Part shown: positions 29,534 through 39,057 of the stretch, one piece after another
How the letters are laid out: each line of letters begins with the position of its first letter
Numbering within the stretch: the first letter of the stretch is position 1
Origin: Methylococcus sp. EFPC2
GTDB taxonomy: Bacteria; Pseudomonadota; Gammaproteobacteria; Methylococcales; Methylococcaceae
Direction of reading: 5' to 3'
Assembly: GCF_016925495.1 (NCBI RefSeq)
Contig: NZ_CP070491.1
Coordinates: 1,178,001-1,242,000 of the forward strand
DNA length: 64,000 nt
Translations under genes and position numbers: made by a program
The notes under the pieces: model-generated
Databases searched by the model: none
The model's input: the letters and a program-made list of their open reading frames with translations, nothing else
Told to the model about the DNA's origin: nothing

Positions 29534-29575
29534 CGCCGGCCTAGGTTCCGCTTTCGAGAGGGGCCTAGGCCGGCG
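29534..29575. terminator. Perfect 12-bp inverted repeat between convergent genes
   Basis: CGCCGGCCTAGG (29534-29545) and CCTAGGCCGGCG (29564-29575) are perfect reverse complements around an 18-nt loop. They lie between the 3' ends of the plus-strand peroxidase gene and the minus-strand regulator gene, so the repeat could end transcription from both sides. There is no T-run, so a protein-binding site or Rho-dependent end is also possible. Confidence 0.5.
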
Positions 29576-29669
29576 CATGCACACAAGCGGCGCGCTCAGC
29601 GTTTGACGCCGTTGCAGCGCACGATGGGCATAACCGGCGGTAGCCGGCCTTGACGCTCGGCAGCAGCCG

Positions 29670-31130
29670 TCATCCGAGGCGGCTCATGATCTGCCCCAGT
29701 CGCGCAACGGCGGCGTCGATCTGCTCCGATGGGATCATACCGTAGCCCAAAGCCAAGCCGTTGGGCGCCGGCCTCCCGAGCGCGTATCGTTCGAGGGCAT
29801 GGAGTCGGATGCCGTCTGCTGCCGCTGAGCTTACCAATTCGTCGGCTGGAATTTCCTCGCTCAGCTTCACCGCCAGATGCAAGCCCACCGCGTCGCCGAT
29901 GGGCTGCAAGCGCTCGCCGCCGTATCGCGACAAGGCTCGAAGCAACGCACCACGCCGCTCCCCGTAGACCTTGCCCATCTTGCGCACATGGCGCACCAAA
30001 TGACCCTCGTCGATGAAGGCCGCCAGGGTGTCCTGGGACGGCGTCGGGCAATACCAGTCGGCGCAGGCCTTGGCGGCGACCAGGGCGTCGTGTGCCCAGG
30101 GTGGCGCCACCACGAAGCCCAGGCGCAGTTCCGGAAACAGGCTCTTGGAGAAGGTTCCGACGTAGCAGACCGAACCGGCCCGGTCCAGCGTTTGCAATGC
30201 GTCCAAGGGGCGGCCACCCAGGCGAAATTCGCCGTCGTAATCGTCCTCCACAATGACCACGCCCCTCTCCTGCGCGAATTCGAGCAGGGCGACGCGGCGC
30301 CGGGCGGACAGGGTAATGCCGAGTGGAAACTGGTGGGAAGGTGTGACGCAGATCATCCGGGCGTCGGCCGGCAGGCGATCGACCCTTAAGCCTTCCTCGT
30401 CGACCGGGACGGCGGCCAGTTTGGCACCGGCGGCGGTGAAAGCGTCCCGCAGCGGCGGATAGCCCGGTTCCTCCACCGCGACCACCGTCCGGCCCGGCGT
30501 GACCAGGATGCGGGCCAGCAAGTCGAAGGCCTGCTGGGCGCCTGCCGTGACCACGATGTCCTCCGGCGAGCAGGAAACCGCCCGGGCGTAGGAAACGTGC
30601 TTGGCGATCGCCGCCCGCAGCGCCGGGCGGCCCTGCGGATGATCGTAGGCTGCCGCTGTCTTAGACCAGGCCCTCAGTGCCCTGGCGGACAGGCGCCCCC
30701 AGACCGGAAAGGGAAAGGCCGATTTGTCGGGGAGCCCGAGCCTGAAGTCGAAGCGGAAAGATCCGTCGACCGCAGGCAGTACCGGTTGAGCCCGGCGCCA
30801 GGCTGCACTCAGCCGGCCGTCCGCTTCGGATTCGCCGGGCGGACGCCGGGCCGGGCGCGGCGAGATGGCCGCCACATAGGTTCCGGAACTCGGCCGTACG
30901 ACCAGATAGCCCTCGCTCAACAATAAGTCGTAGACCGCCAGCGCGGTATTGCGGGAAACCCCGAGGGCTGCGGCAAAGCCCCGCGTCGAAGGCAGCCGGG
31001 TGTCGGGCTGGAGCCGGCCGTCGAGGATCGCTGCCCGCAGTTGGGCGTGCACGGCGCGCAGCCGATCACGGGAAGCCTTGGGCGGCAGGGTGATGGGCAG
31101 ATCGAAAAGTGGCTCCCTGATTTTTGCCAT
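29670..31130 (-). CDS. MocR/PdxR-family regulator (GntR helix-turn-helix plus aminotransferase domain)
   Basis: The 486-residue product begins with a winged-helix GntR domain (LRAAILDGRLQPDTRLPSTR, then LGVSRNTALAVYDLL and GYLVVRPSSGTYV). A fold-type I aminotransferase domain follows, with IVEDDYDGEF and the likely PLP lysine in GTFSKSLFPELRLGF. MocR proteins use PLP or an amino compound as effector. Known ones control vitamin B6, GABA or taurine genes. It is transcribed away from the cupin / dehalogenase operon 74 bp upstream and probably controls that operon. Effector unknown. Confidence 0.9.
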   Translation of the reverse strand: MAKIREPLFDLPITLPPKASRDRLRAVHAQLRAAILDGRLQPDTRLPSTRGFAAALGVSRNTALAVYDLLLSEGYLVVRPSSGTYVAAISPRPARRPPGESEADGRLSAAWRRAQPVLPAVDGSFRFDFRLGLPDKSAFPFPVWGRLSARALRAWSKTAAAYDHPQGRPALRAAIAKHVSYARAVSCSPEDIVVTAGAQQAFDLLARILVTPGRTVVAVEEPGYPPLRDAFTAAGAKLAAVPVDEEGLRVDRLPADARMICVTPSHQFPLGITLSARRRVALLEFAQERGVVIVEDDYDGEFRLGGRPLDALQTLDRAGSVCYVGTFSKSLFPELRLGFVVAPPWAHDALVAAKACADWYCPTPSQDTLAAFIDEGHLVRHVRKMGKVYGERRGALLRALSRYGGERLQPIGDAVGLHLAVKLSEEIPADELVSSAAADGIRLHALERYALGRPAPNGLALGYGMIPSEQIDAAVARLGQIMSRLG

Positions 31131-31204
31131 TTGTGGTCCTTTTCGGGCGTCAGTCGCCGCCCTATTGTGCCAGCACCGTCACATCACCAGAAAAGGAGCA
31201 TCGC
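31131..31204. promoter_or_regulatory. Divergent control region of the MocR regulator and cupin operon
   Basis: This 74-bp region separates two divergent starts. It holds TTGTGGTCC at 31131-31139 and a shorter copy TTGTGCC at 31165-31171, 34 nt apart on the same strand. MocR regulators usually bind such direct repeats. GGAG at 31195-31198 is the ribosome-binding site of the cupin gene. Operator assignment is inferred. Confidence 0.35.
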
Positions 31205-31660
31205 ATGTCCGCTACCGCACCGCTCATACCCGCCGTCGCCGGCAATCCGCAGCTGCCGTGGATTCCGGTCGGTCCCGGCATATCCAAGAAGCTGCTGGCC
31301 CTGTTCCCCGAGCGGGGGGAATGGGTCACGCTGCTGCGCCTGGAGCCGGGAGCGCGCATCCCCCTGCATAGGCACCAGGGCGAAGTTCACGGCTACCTAC
31401 TGAGCGGAGGCCGGCGCCTCGAACCGGAAGGACGACTACTCGGTCCCGGCGATTACGAATACGAGCCGGCTGGTCACGTCGACACCTGGACCGCATCAGG
31501 CGATCAAGCCTTCGTGAGCCTGTTCTTCGTGCGTGGCGCCGTGGAGTATCTGGCCGCGGACGGCTCCGTCCTGCGCCGGGAAACGGCCGCCAGCAACGCC
31601 GAGGAATACCGCCGAGCCTGTGCCGAGCAAGGCCTCGTCCCACTCGATCTGGGTCACTAA
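31205..31660 (+). CDS. Cupin-domain protein
   Basis: The 151-residue product is a single small beta-barrel cupin. LRLEPGARIPLHRHQGEVHGYLLSG-like sequence provides the metal-binding His-x-His and Glu of cupin motif 1, and GPGDYEYEPAGHVDTWTA gives motif 2. It resembles ChrR-type cupins and dihydroxyacetophenone-dioxygenase-like cupins. It could be a metal-dependent oxygenase or a sensor; the sequence does not decide. The start was set at ATG 31205 because GGAG lies six bases upstream. It is the first gene of an apparent operon facing the MocR regulator. Confidence 0.85.
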   Translation: MSATAPLIPAVAGNPQLPWIPVGPGISKKLLALFPERGEWVTLLRLEPGARIPLHRHQGEVHGYLLSGGRRLEPEGRLLGPGDYEYEPAGHVDTWTASGDQAFVSLFFVRGAVEYLAADGSVLRRETAASNAEEYRRACAEQGLVPLDLGH

Positions 31661-31675
31661 TCAGGAGTACCGATC

Positions 31676-32587
31676 ATGTCCGTCTCCACGATTTCCGCTG
31701 CCGATCATCACCCCAGGAAGCGCGTGCCGGTCCTGGATACCGAGATGAGCTACGTCGACGTCGGCGCAGGCGATCCCATCGTCTTCCTGCACGGCAACCC
31801 GACCTGGTCCTATCTCTGGCGCAACATCATCCCTCATGTCCGGGATCTCGGCCGCTGCCTGGCCCCGGATCTGGTGGGCATGGGCCAGTCCGGGCCGGGG
31901 TCGGGCTACCGTTTCTTCGACCATGTGAAGTATCTGGACGCCTGGTTCGAGGCCGTGGGCATCGGCCCCCGGGTGGTCCTGGTGGTCCACGATTGGGGTT
32001 CGGCCCTGGGCTTCCATTGGGCTCGCCGCCATCCGGACCGGGTACAAGGCATCGCCTACCTGGAGGCCCTGGTGCAGGTGCGGTTGTGGTCCGATTTCCC
32101 CCCGCCGCGGGAGCATCTGTTCCGCGTTCTGCGATCGGACGACGGCGCCCGCATGGTGGCGGAAGAGAATTTTTTCGTCGAGACCGTGCTGCCGAAAAGC
32201 GTCTTGCGGAGTTTGACCGAGGAGGAAATGGCGGCCTACCGGGCCCCCTTCCGTACACAGGAGTCCCGGCTGCCGACGCTGGCCTGGGCCCGCGAACTGC
32301 CCATCGAAGGGGAACCGGCGGACGTCACCGAAGTGGTCGAGGACTACGGCGCTTGGCTTACGGCCAGTGATATTCCTAAGCTGTTCGTCAACGCCGAGCC
32401 GGGGGCTTTACTGGGGGAACGTGCCCGCCAATTCTGTCGGCAATGGCCGAACCAGACCGAAATCACCGTGCCGGGCATCCATTACCTGCAGGAAGACGCG
32501 CCCAACGAAATCGGCGCGGCGCTGGCGCGGTTCGTCGGGGGACTCCGCGCGTCTTCGGCCCGCTCATTATCGGAAACCGCCGCATGA
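31676..32587 (+). CDS. dhaA: Haloalkane dehalogenase, HLD-II type
   Basis: This 303-residue alpha/beta-hydrolase should cleave carbon-halogen bonds to give an alcohol and halide. The catalytic pentad of HLD-II enzymes is complete and almost at the positions of Rhodococcus DhaA: Asn41 (HGNPT), nucleophile Asp106 and halide-binding Trp107 (HDWG), acid Glu130 (AYLE), and base His269 ([10 protein letters not shown]). No signal peptide is present. AGGAG at 31662-31666 precedes the ATG, 15 nt after the cupin stop. Renilla-type luciferases share this scaffold, but a bacterial dehalogenase is far more likely. The natural substrate is unknown. Confidence 0.92.
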   Translation: MSVSTISAADHHPRKRVPVLDTEMSYVDVGAGDPIVFLHGNPTWSYLWRNIIPHVRDLGRCLAPDLVGMGQSGPGSGYRFFDHVKYLDAWFEAVGIGPRVVLVVHDWGSALGFHWARRHPDRVQGIAYLEALVQVRLWSDFPPPREHLFRVLRSDDGARMVAEENFFVETVLPKSVLRSLTEEEMAAYRAPFRTQESRLPTLAWARELPIEGEPADVTEVVEDYGAWLTASDIPKLFVNAEPGALLGERARQFCRQWPNQTEITVPGIHYLQEDAPNEIGAALARFVGGLRASSARSLSETAA

Positions 32588-32675
32588 GTAACGCGGCTAT
32601 CCATTCCGGCGTGCCCGCTCCTGGAAGTCGCTCAGCGACGCTACGACATGGCCCAACAACATCACCGGAGGCTCT

Positions 32676-33209
32676 ATGTTACTGCGAGCAATTCTGGCGT
32701 TTCTGTCCTTGCCCGCCCTGGTGGCGGGGGTATTCCCCTGGTTCATCTCGCGGATTCCAGCGGTCATCATCTTCCGGACGGATTGGGGGGCCGCCTTGAT
32801 GGTGTTCGGCACCGCCATTCTGCTTGCGTCGGTCGTTTCGTTCTACCGTCGCGGTCGAGGAACACTCGCTCCCTGGGATCCGCCGCGGCACTTGGTGGTT
32901 CAAGACCTTTACCGGTTCAACCGGAATCCCATGTATGTCGGGGTTACATGGGTGGTGATCGGGTGGGCGCTCTGCACGGGCAGCCCATGGAATTATGGCT
33001 ATGCCGTCCTGATTCCGCTCATCTTCCACCTTCGCGTAGTGATTTACGAAGAAAAACAGATGGAGCGCCTATTTGGCCGAGAGTGGGCGGCCTATCGCAA
33101 CGCGATTCCGAGGTGGGGATTCGTTTTCCGCGCTTACACCCCAACTGTCGAGCAATCGCCGCCAAACGTACGCGAGACCCGCGGCGGGTCTCGCGCCGGT
33201 GAGGCATGA
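32676..33209 (+). CDS. Isoprenylcysteine carboxyl methyltransferase (ICMT)/PEMT-like membrane methyltransferase
   Basis: The 177-residue product has four hydrophobic segments and the signatures of small membrane methyltransferases of the ICMT/PEMT group: NRNPMYVG with the preceding Pro-rich RGTLAPWDPP, and the C-terminal EEKQMERLFGREWAAYRNAIPRWG. Members methylate lipids, isoprenoid cysteines or other hydrophobic substrates; bacterial ones are mostly uncharacterised. CGGAGG lies six bases before the ATG. It follows the dehalogenase by 88 nt and may belong to the same operon. Its extreme C-terminus (ETRGGSRAG) overlaps a strong hairpin. Confidence 0.85.
   Translation: MLLRAILAFLSLPALVAGVFPWFISRIPAVIIFRTDWGAALMVFGTAILLASVVSFYRRGRGTLAPWDPPRHLVVQDLYRFNRNPMYVGVTWVVIGWALCTGSPWNYGYAVLIPLIFHLRVVIYEEKQMERLFGREWAAYRNAIPRWGFVFRAYTPTVEQSPPNVRETRGGSRAGEA
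33171..33195 (+). terminator. 10-bp perfect hairpin at the 3' end of the ICMT-like gene
   Basis: CGCGAGACCC (33171-33180) and GGGTCTCGCG (33186-33195) pair perfectly around a 5-nt loop. The stem lies within the last codons of the gene, 14 nt before the end of the stop codon. It may end the operon, though no T-run follows. Confidence 0.4.
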
Positions 33210-33794
33210 CGTTCTAAAGTGCTTTCCGTGTCGGCAGATAAGCCGAATTACGCAGCACTTCTTCGCCATCGCGGGATTCGATCGCGACAGTATGACCAAA
33301 ATTGCGCCCCAGTCCCGCGACGACCGCTTCCGTAAACCACTGCCGCCATTTGCGGACAGATCGCCGGCGCCTACTACGGCGAGGCGAGAACTCCGCCACG
33401 CTGGTTGGAGCGTTTGGTGAGATTAAACGAAATCGGAGACTAGTCGGAAACTTGTGTGCGAGAAACTGGCCTGAGACGGTTTTTTGTTGCCTGCTGAAAA
33501 GGGGTCGGAGAGGGATGACCCACCCGAGCGTACCCGGCAAAGCGATACCGCGATGGATCGCATTCCATTCGATTTTGCCGCAATAAGACTTGTCCGCAGA
33601 CGGCCATCGCATACGGCTGTTTCGTTCTGTGGGACTGTGCCCACCAGGCTAAGTCGGCGGGAAGCCTTACGCCAAAGTGGATTTTCGAGCCCGCGTGTTT
33701 TCCGCCATACGCTGTCCGGAATGTAAAGCTTGGGAAGACATTCTGGTAGAATGCGGTCCATCCCCAGTCAACACCCGGGTCTTGCACCCACTCC
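33210..33794. other. 585-nt stretch without a supported gene
   Basis: Several open frames on both strands are short, Arg/Pro-rich and overlap one another, as expected by chance at this GC content. No RNA gene was recognised. TAGAAT at about 33748 upstream of miaB could be a -10 element, but no matching -35 box is evident. Confidence 0.5.
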
Positions 33795-35171
33795 ATGTCC
33801 AAAAAGCTGTACATCGAAACCTTCGGTTGTCAGATGAACGAATACGATTCCGCCAAGATGCGGGACGTGTTGCAGGCCTCCCACGGCTATGAACTGACAT
33901 CCGATCCCGAGCAGGCCGACGTGCTCTTGCTCAACACCTGCTCGATCCGCGAAAAAGCCCAGGAAAAGGTTTTTTCCGAACTCGGCCGCTGGCGCCCCCT
34001 GAAAGAGAAGCGCCCCGACGTCATGATAGGCGTGGGTGGTTGCGTCGCCAGTCAGGAAGGCGAGGCCTTGCAGAAGCGCGCGCCTTTCGTCGACATGGTG
34101 TTCGGGCCGCAGACGCTGCATCGCCTGCCGCAGTTGCTCGATGAGGTCAGGGCCAACCACCGCCCCGTGCTGGACGTTTCATTCCCCGAGATCGAGAAAT
34201 TCGATTCGCTGCCCGAACCCCGTGCGGAAGGCCCAAAGGCGTTCGTCTCCGTGATGGAGGGCTGTAGCAAATACTGCACTTTCTGCGTCGTGCCCTACAC
34301 CCGCGGCGAGGAAATCAGCCGGCCGGTGGCGGATGTGGTGGCCGAGATTACCGCGTTGGCCGCCCAGGGCGTGCGCGAGGTCAATCTGCTGGGCCAGAAC
34401 GTCAACGCTTACCGCGGCGAGACAGAGGACGGGGAGACCGCCGATCTGGCGCTGTTGCTTTATTACGTCTCGGCGATCGACGGCATAGAGCGCATCCGTT
34501 ACACGACCTCCCATCCGGTCGAGTTTTCCGACAGCCTGATCGAGGCTTATGCCGAGCTGCCCAAGCTGGTCGACCATCTGCATCTGCCGGTGCAAAGCGG
34601 CAGCGATCGCATACTCGCCCTGATGAAGCGCGGCCACAACCGCGCCGACTACATGGCCAAGATTCGCCGCCTGCGCCAGATACGGCCGAACATCAGCCTG
34701 TCGTCGGATTTTATCATCGGCTTCCCCGGCGAGACCGACGAGGATTTCGAGCAGACCATGGATCTGATCGAAACCCTGGGCTTCGACCATTCATTCAGCT
34801 TCATCTATAGCGCCCGACCCGGCACCCCGGCCGCCGAAATGGCCGACGACACGCCGCTGGAACGCAAGCGCGAGCGTCTGTCCCGTTTGCAGACGCGTAT
34901 CCTGGATATGGCCTCGGCCATCTCGCGCGGCATGGTGGGCACCACGCAGCGCGTCCTGGTCGAAGGCGTTTCGCGCAAGGATTATGCGCAGATGAGCGGA
35001 CGCACCGAAAATAACCGGGTGGTGAATTTCGCCGGGCATCCGAAAATGGTCGGCCAGTTCGTCGACGTGCTGATCACCGAAGCGCTGCCCAATTCCCTGC
35101 GCGGTCGCTTGCTGGACGAATCCGCAAACGACCTGCTGCATACTTCTTTTTCAAAAACCGCCTCGCTTTAA
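33795..35171 (+). CDS. miaB: tRNA-2-methylthio-N6-dimethylallyladenosine synthase
   Basis: The 458-residue radical SAM methylthiotransferase adds a methylthio group to C2 of i6A37 in tRNAs that read U-starting codons. The N-terminal UPF0004 domain has cluster ligands Cys12 (ETFGCQMN), Cys49 (NTCSIRE) and Cys83 (GGCVASQ). The radical SAM motif is C157-x3-C161-x2-C164 (CSKYCTFC). The TRAM domain lies at the C-terminus. The length is normal. It heads a typical miaB-phoH-ybeY-corC-lnt run. Confidence 0.97.
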   Translation: MSKKLYIETFGCQMNEYDSAKMRDVLQASHGYELTSDPEQADVLLLNTCSIREKAQEKVFSELGRWRPLKEKRPDVMIGVGGCVASQEGEALQKRAPFVDMVFGPQTLHRLPQLLDEVRANHRPVLDVSFPEIEKFDSLPEPRAEGPKAFVSVMEGCSKYCTFCVVPYTRGEEISRPVADVVAEITALAAQGVREVNLLGQNVNAYRGETEDGETADLALLLYYVSAIDGIERIRYTTSHPVEFSDSLIEAYAELPKLVDHLHLPVQSGSDRILALMKRGHNRADYMAKIRRLRQIRPNISLSSDFIIGFPGETDEDFEQTMDLIETLGFDHSFSFIYSARPGTPAAEMADDTPLERKRERLSRLQTRILDMASAISRGMVGTTQRVLVEGVSRKDYAQMSGRTENNRVVNFAGHPKMVGQFVDVLITEALPNSLRGRLLDESANDLLHTSFSKTASL

Positions 35172-35172
35172 C

Positions 35173-36159
35173 TTGTCCACACATCCCAATCAGCTTCAAT
35201 TCACCCTGGAACCCGACGACAACGAGAGGCTCGCCAGCCTTTGCGGCCAGTTCGACGAGCATCTGCGCCAGATCGAACGCCGGCTGGGCGTCGAAATCGC
35301 CAACCGGGGCAACCGTTTCCAGATCATCGGTTCCGCGCGCCCGGCCCAAGCGGCGCACAAACTGCTGGAAAGCCTGTTCCAGGCATCCGTGACCGAGGTT
35401 CTCACCCCCGAGCGCGTCCATCTCGCCTTGCAGGACGCCAATATCGCGAGCTTGCTGGAATCCCCGTCCGTGCCGGTGGAAGACGAGGCCGGACTGATAC
35501 GCACCAAACGCGGGGTGATCAAGGCGCGAGGAGCCAACCAGCAGCTTTATCTCAAGAGCATCCAGCATAACGACATCAATTTCGGCATCGGTCCGGCCGG
35601 CACCGGCAAGACTTATCTGGCCGTGGCCTGCGCCGTCGAGGCGTTGGAGCGCGAGCAGGTGCGCCGTCTCATTCTGGCCCGGCCGGCGGTGGAAGCCGGG
35701 GAGAAGCTGGGCTTCCTGCCCGGCGACATGGCGCAGAAGGTCGACCCCTATTTGCGCCCCTTGTATGACGCACTCTACGAGATGCTGGGATTCGAGCGGG
35801 TGGCCAAGCTGATCGAGCGCAACGTGATCGAGGTCGCGCCCCTGGCCTTCATGCGCGGGCGCACGCTCAACGATTCCTTCATCATCCTGGACGAAGCGCA
35901 GAACACCACCATCGAGCAGATCAAGATGTTCCTCACCCGCGTGGGCTTCGGCTCGAAAGCCGTGGTGACCGGCGACATCACCCAGATCGACCTGCCGCGC
36001 AGCAAGGAGTCGGGGCTACGCCACGTGCTGGAAGTCTTGCGCGAGGTCGAGGGCATCAGCTTCACCTTCTTCACGGCCAAGGACGTCGTGCGCCACCCGT
36101 TGGTGCAGCGCATCGTTTCAGCCTACGAAGCGCACGAACGCGCCCATCCGTCCTCATGA
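35173..36159 (+). CDS. phoH: PhoH-like ATPase
   Basis: The 328-residue product has a KH-like N-terminal part and a P-loop ATPase/helicase-like core with [13 protein letters not shown] (Walker A) and [11 protein letters not shown] (Walker B). In Enterobacteria the equivalent gene beside ybeY is ybeZ, linked to ribosome and rRNA metabolism through YbeY. The start is a TTG one base after the miaB stop. The last codon overlaps ybeY by ATGA, so translation is coupled. Confidence 0.95.
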   Translation: MSTHPNQLQFTLEPDDNERLASLCGQFDEHLRQIERRLGVEIANRGNRFQIIGSARPAQAAHKLLESLFQASVTEVLTPERVHLALQDANIASLLESPSVPVEDEAGLIRTKRGVIKARGANQQLYLKSIQHNDINFGIGPAGTGKTYLAVACAVEALEREQVRRLILARPAVEAGEKLGFLPGDMAQKVDPYLRPLYDALYEMLGFERVAKLIERNVIEVAPLAFMRGRTLNDSFIILDEAQNTTIEQIKMFLTRVGFGSKAVVTGDITQIDLPRSKESGLRHVLEVLREVEGISFTFFTAKDVVRHPLVQRIVSAYEAHERAHPSS

Positions 36160-36611
36160 TCGAGGTGGAAATCCAAAATGCCAGCGCCTCGGCCGATGTA
36201 CCGTCGGAGGACGAGTTCCGGCGTTGGGCGGCTACGGCGGTGCAGCGGGATGCGGCCGAAATCGTCATCCGCGTCGTCGACGAGGACGAGAGCGCCGAGT
36301 TGAACGAGCAATACCGCCACAAGGCCGGCCCGACCAATGTGTTGAGTTTCCCTTTCGAGGCGCCGCCGGGTGTCGATACCGACATCCTGGGCGATCTGGT
36401 GATCTGCGCGCCGGTGGTCGAGCGCGAAGCCGGAGAGCAGGGCAAGACGCCCGCGGCCCATTGGGCTCACATGGTGGTCCATGGCGTTCTGCATTTGCAG
36501 GGTTACGATCATATCGAAGAAGCGGAGGCCGAGCGCATGGAGGCCGAGGAAGTCGCCCTATTGCGCGGCCTGGGCTACGGAAACCCGTACGAGGAAGCGG
36601 AGGAAGCATGA
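36156..36611 (+). CDS. ybeY: Endoribonuclease YbeY (16S rRNA maturation)
   Basis: The 151-residue metal-dependent single-strand endoribonuclease matures the 3' end of 16S rRNA and takes part in ribosome quality control. The zinc-binding motif H109-x3-H113-x5-H119 ([11 protein letters not shown]) is intact, and the NVLSFPFE block is typical. It overlaps both neighbours by ATGA. Confidence 0.97.
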   Translation: MIEVEIQNASASADVPSEDEFRRWAATAVQRDAAEIVIRVVDEDESAELNEQYRHKAGPTNVLSFPFEAPPGVDTDILGDLVICAPVVEREAGEQGKTPAAHWAHMVVHGVLHLQGYDHIEEAEAERMEAEEVALLRGLGYGNPYEEAEEA

Positions 36612-37462
36612 GCGACGAGCATGCGAATGAGCACCGCTCCTGGCTGGAACGCCTGGGTCACTTCCTGACTGGCGAGCCGGAGGACCGGGAGGATTTGCTG
36701 GTTTTCCTGCGCGACGCACAGAAGCGCCACGTCATCGACCCGGAAGCGCTGGCGATGATAGAAGGCGTGATGCAGTTTTCCGAACTGCGGGTGCGCGACA
36801 TCATGATTCCCCGCGCCCAGATGGTGGTGGTGCCGCAGGATGCCGAACTGGAGACGATCTTGCCGCTGGTGACCGAATCCGCCCATTCGCGTTATCCGGT
36901 GATCGGCGAAGACCGTGCCGAAGTGGTGGGCATACTGCTCGTGAAGGACTTGCTCGCCCATGGCCTGAAGAGCAAGTCCTTGCTGGTGCGCGACGTCATG
37001 CGACAGGCGCAGTTCGTGCCGGAAAGCAAGCGGCTCAACGTCCTACTGCGCGATTTTCGCGCCACCCGCAGCCACATGGCCATCGTGGTCGACGAATATG
37101 GCGCGGCCGCCGGACTGGTGACCATCGAGGACGTGCTGGAGCAGATCGTCGGCGATATCGAAGACGAGCACGACTTCGGCGAGGAAGAATACATCTTCCG
37201 CAAGAGCGAGCAGGACTATACCCTGAAGGCATTGACGCCCATAGACGATTTCAACGAATTCTTCGGTTCCGACCTGAGCGATGAAGAGTTCGATACCATA
37301 GGCGGGCTGATCGTCCACCATCTCGGCCATCTGCCGCACCGCGGCGAACGGGTGGATATCGGGGCATTCCGCTTCACCGTCCTGCAGGCAGACAGCCGCC
37401 GTGTACATTCGCTGAAGCTGTCGGTGCAGTCCGATACCGACGGCGACCCGATTAAACCCTAA
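36608..37462 (+). CDS. corC: CorC/YbeX-type CBS-domain protein
   Basis: The 284-residue soluble protein has a CBS pair ([57 protein letters not shown]) and a C-terminal CorC_HlyC domain ([16 protein letters not shown]). The family was linked to magnesium/cobalt efflux and more recently to ribosome function with YbeY. The start at 36608 overlaps the ybeY stop (ATGA). A longer upstream reading in this frame overlaps ybeY and is not supported. Confidence 0.95.
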   Translation: MSDEHANEHRSWLERLGHFLTGEPEDREDLLVFLRDAQKRHVIDPEALAMIEGVMQFSELRVRDIMIPRAQMVVVPQDAELETILPLVTESAHSRYPVIGEDRAEVVGILLVKDLLAHGLKSKSLLVRDVMRQAQFVPESKRLNVLLRDFRATRSHMAIVVDEYGAAAGLVTIEDVLEQIVGDIEDEHDFGEEEYIFRKSEQDYTLKALTPIDDFNEFFGSDLSDEEFDTIGGLIVHHLGHLPHRGERVDIGAFRFTVLQADSRRVHSLKLSVQSDTDGDPIKP

Positions 37463-37481
37463 TTCAGACCGGATCCTGCCC

Positions 37482-38954
37482 GTGTTGTTCGAAGTATTGG
37501 CGCTGGCCGGCGGCCTGATCGCGCCCCTGGCGTTTTCGCCGTTCGACTGGCCTTATCTGGCCTTAGTTTCCCTCGCCTTGTTGTTCATATCCTGGCTCGC
37601 AGCCACGCCGGCCCAGGCGGCCGCGCGCGGATATCTCTTTGGCTTGGGGCAGTTCGGCTTCGGGGTGTCCTGGGTGTACCTCAGCATGCACGACTTTGGG
37701 GGCGCCAGCGTCGCCGAAGCCAGCCTTCTTACGCTCTTGTTTGTCCTGTTTCTGGCCCTTTATCCGGCTGTGGCCGGATGGTTGGCGGTGCGTCTGAGCC
37801 CGGCGCGCCTGGGGCGAAGCCGCGTGTCGGTCTACGCGGCCGTCTGGGTGCTCATGGAGTGGTTTAGAGGCTGGTTCCTCAGCGGTTTTCCCTGGCTGCA
37901 ATTTGGTTCCAGCCAGACCGACACTCCCTTGGGGAACGGCATAGCGCCCGTTGCGGGCGTTTTCGGCGTGGGACTGGCGGTCGCGGTGCTGGCGGCTCTG
38001 GCGATACTGTTGATCGATCGCCGCCACTGGCGGCGGCGTGGCGCGCTGGTGGGAATGGCCTCGATCTTTGTGGTCGGTGCCTGGTCCGAGCGGGTGGATT
38101 GGACCCAGGCCGCCGGCGAGCCGTTCAAGGTCGCGCTCTTGCAGGGCAATATTGCCCAGGACCAGAAATGGGTGCCTGCTTTTCAGCGGGCGACCCTGGA
38201 AAATTACATCGCCCAGACGCGCGAGCATTGGGACGCCCGTCTCGTCATTTGGCCGGAAACCGCGGTGCCGGCCTTCTTCCATCAGGTGAAGGATACCTGG
38301 CTGAAGGAACTCAAGGCCGAGGCGGCAACCCACGGTACCGATTTGTTGATCGGCATGCCGGTGCTGAATCCCGAAAGCGGCCAGTATTACAACGCCCTGG
38401 TCGGCCTGAGCCGCGGGGACATGTATTTCAAGCGCCATCTGGTGCCTTTCGGCGAATTTCTGCCGCTGCGGCCCGTATTGGGATTCGTGCTGGAGTGGCT
38501 GCAGATCCCACTGGCGGATTTTTCGCGCGGAGCCGAGGATCAGCCTCTGTTGACGGCCGCAGGCCACCCGCTGGTCGCTTCCGTCTGTTATGAGGACATA
38601 TTCGGTCACGAGTCCCGTGCGGGCTTGCCTGAGGCTACCTATCTGGTCAACGTCACCAACGACGCCTGGTTCGGCACTTCCATCGCGCCTTATCAGCATG
38701 TGCAGATGGCGCGCATGCGGGCTTTGGAAAGCGGGCGCTACCTGTTGCGCGCCACCAACACCGGCGTGACGGCGGTCATCGGCCCAAACGGAACCATCGT
38801 CGCTCAGGCCCCCTTGTTCGAGCGCACCGCCGTCTCCGCCGAAATCCAGCCCCGGCAAGGGGCCACGCCTTACGTCCACTACGGCGATTGGCCGGTCGTC
38901 TCGCTGCTGTTGGTATTCCTGCTAGCAATACAAGGGCTCCGGCGTATTCCTTAG
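37482..38954 (+). CDS. lnt: Apolipoprotein N-acyltransferase
   Basis: The 490-residue inner-membrane enzyme transfers an acyl chain to the N-terminal cysteine of lipoproteins. About six to seven membrane segments fill the N-terminal 200 residues. A nitrilase-like periplasmic domain follows with the catalytic Glu (WPETAVPAFF), the Lys region (KRHLVPFGEF) and the Cys (VCYEDIFG). A last membrane helix sits at the end. GTG start, 19 nt after corC. Confidence 0.96.
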   Translation: MLFEVLALAGGLIAPLAFSPFDWPYLALVSLALLFISWLAATPAQAAARGYLFGLGQFGFGVSWVYLSMHDFGGASVAEASLLTLLFVLFLALYPAVAGWLAVRLSPARLGRSRVSVYAAVWVLMEWFRGWFLSGFPWLQFGSSQTDTPLGNGIAPVAGVFGVGLAVAVLAALAILLIDRRHWRRRGALVGMASIFVVGAWSERVDWTQAAGEPFKVALLQGNIAQDQKWVPAFQRATLENYIAQTREHWDARLVIWPETAVPAFFHQVKDTWLKELKAEAATHGTDLLIGMPVLNPESGQYYNALVGLSRGDMYFKRHLVPFGEFLPLRPVLGFVLEWLQIPLADFSRGAEDQPLLTAAGHPLVASVCYEDIFGHESRAGLPEATYLVNVTNDAWFGTSIAPYQHVQMARMRALESGRYLLRATNTGVTAVIGPNGTIVAQAPLFERTAVSAEIQPRQGATPYVHYGDWPVVSLLLVFLLAIQGLRRIP

Positions 38955-38986
38955 CGAAATCTTTATATTGTTGCGATATAAAAATT

Positions 38987-39014
38987 TTGCGTTCCTGCTG
39001 CCTTCGGTTATTAT
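38987..39014 (+). promoter_or_regulatory. Sigma70-like promoter of the RlpA-like gene
   Basis: TTGCGT (38987-38992) and TATTAT (39009-39014) are separated by 16 nt, about 44 nt before the ATG at 39058. An AT-rich stretch with the partial palindrome TATATTGTTGCGATATA lies just upstream. This is the most AT-rich intergenic region nearby. Confidence 0.5.
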
Positions 39015-39057
39015 CGGAACCGCTTTATGTTCCAAACAACCAAAACGGAGGTGACGG

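Noticed and set aside
36224-36607. Upstream extension of corC in the same frame
   Set aside because: It overlaps ybeY and translates to Arg/Gly-rich sequence. The ATGA-overlapping start at 36608 begins the conserved domain.
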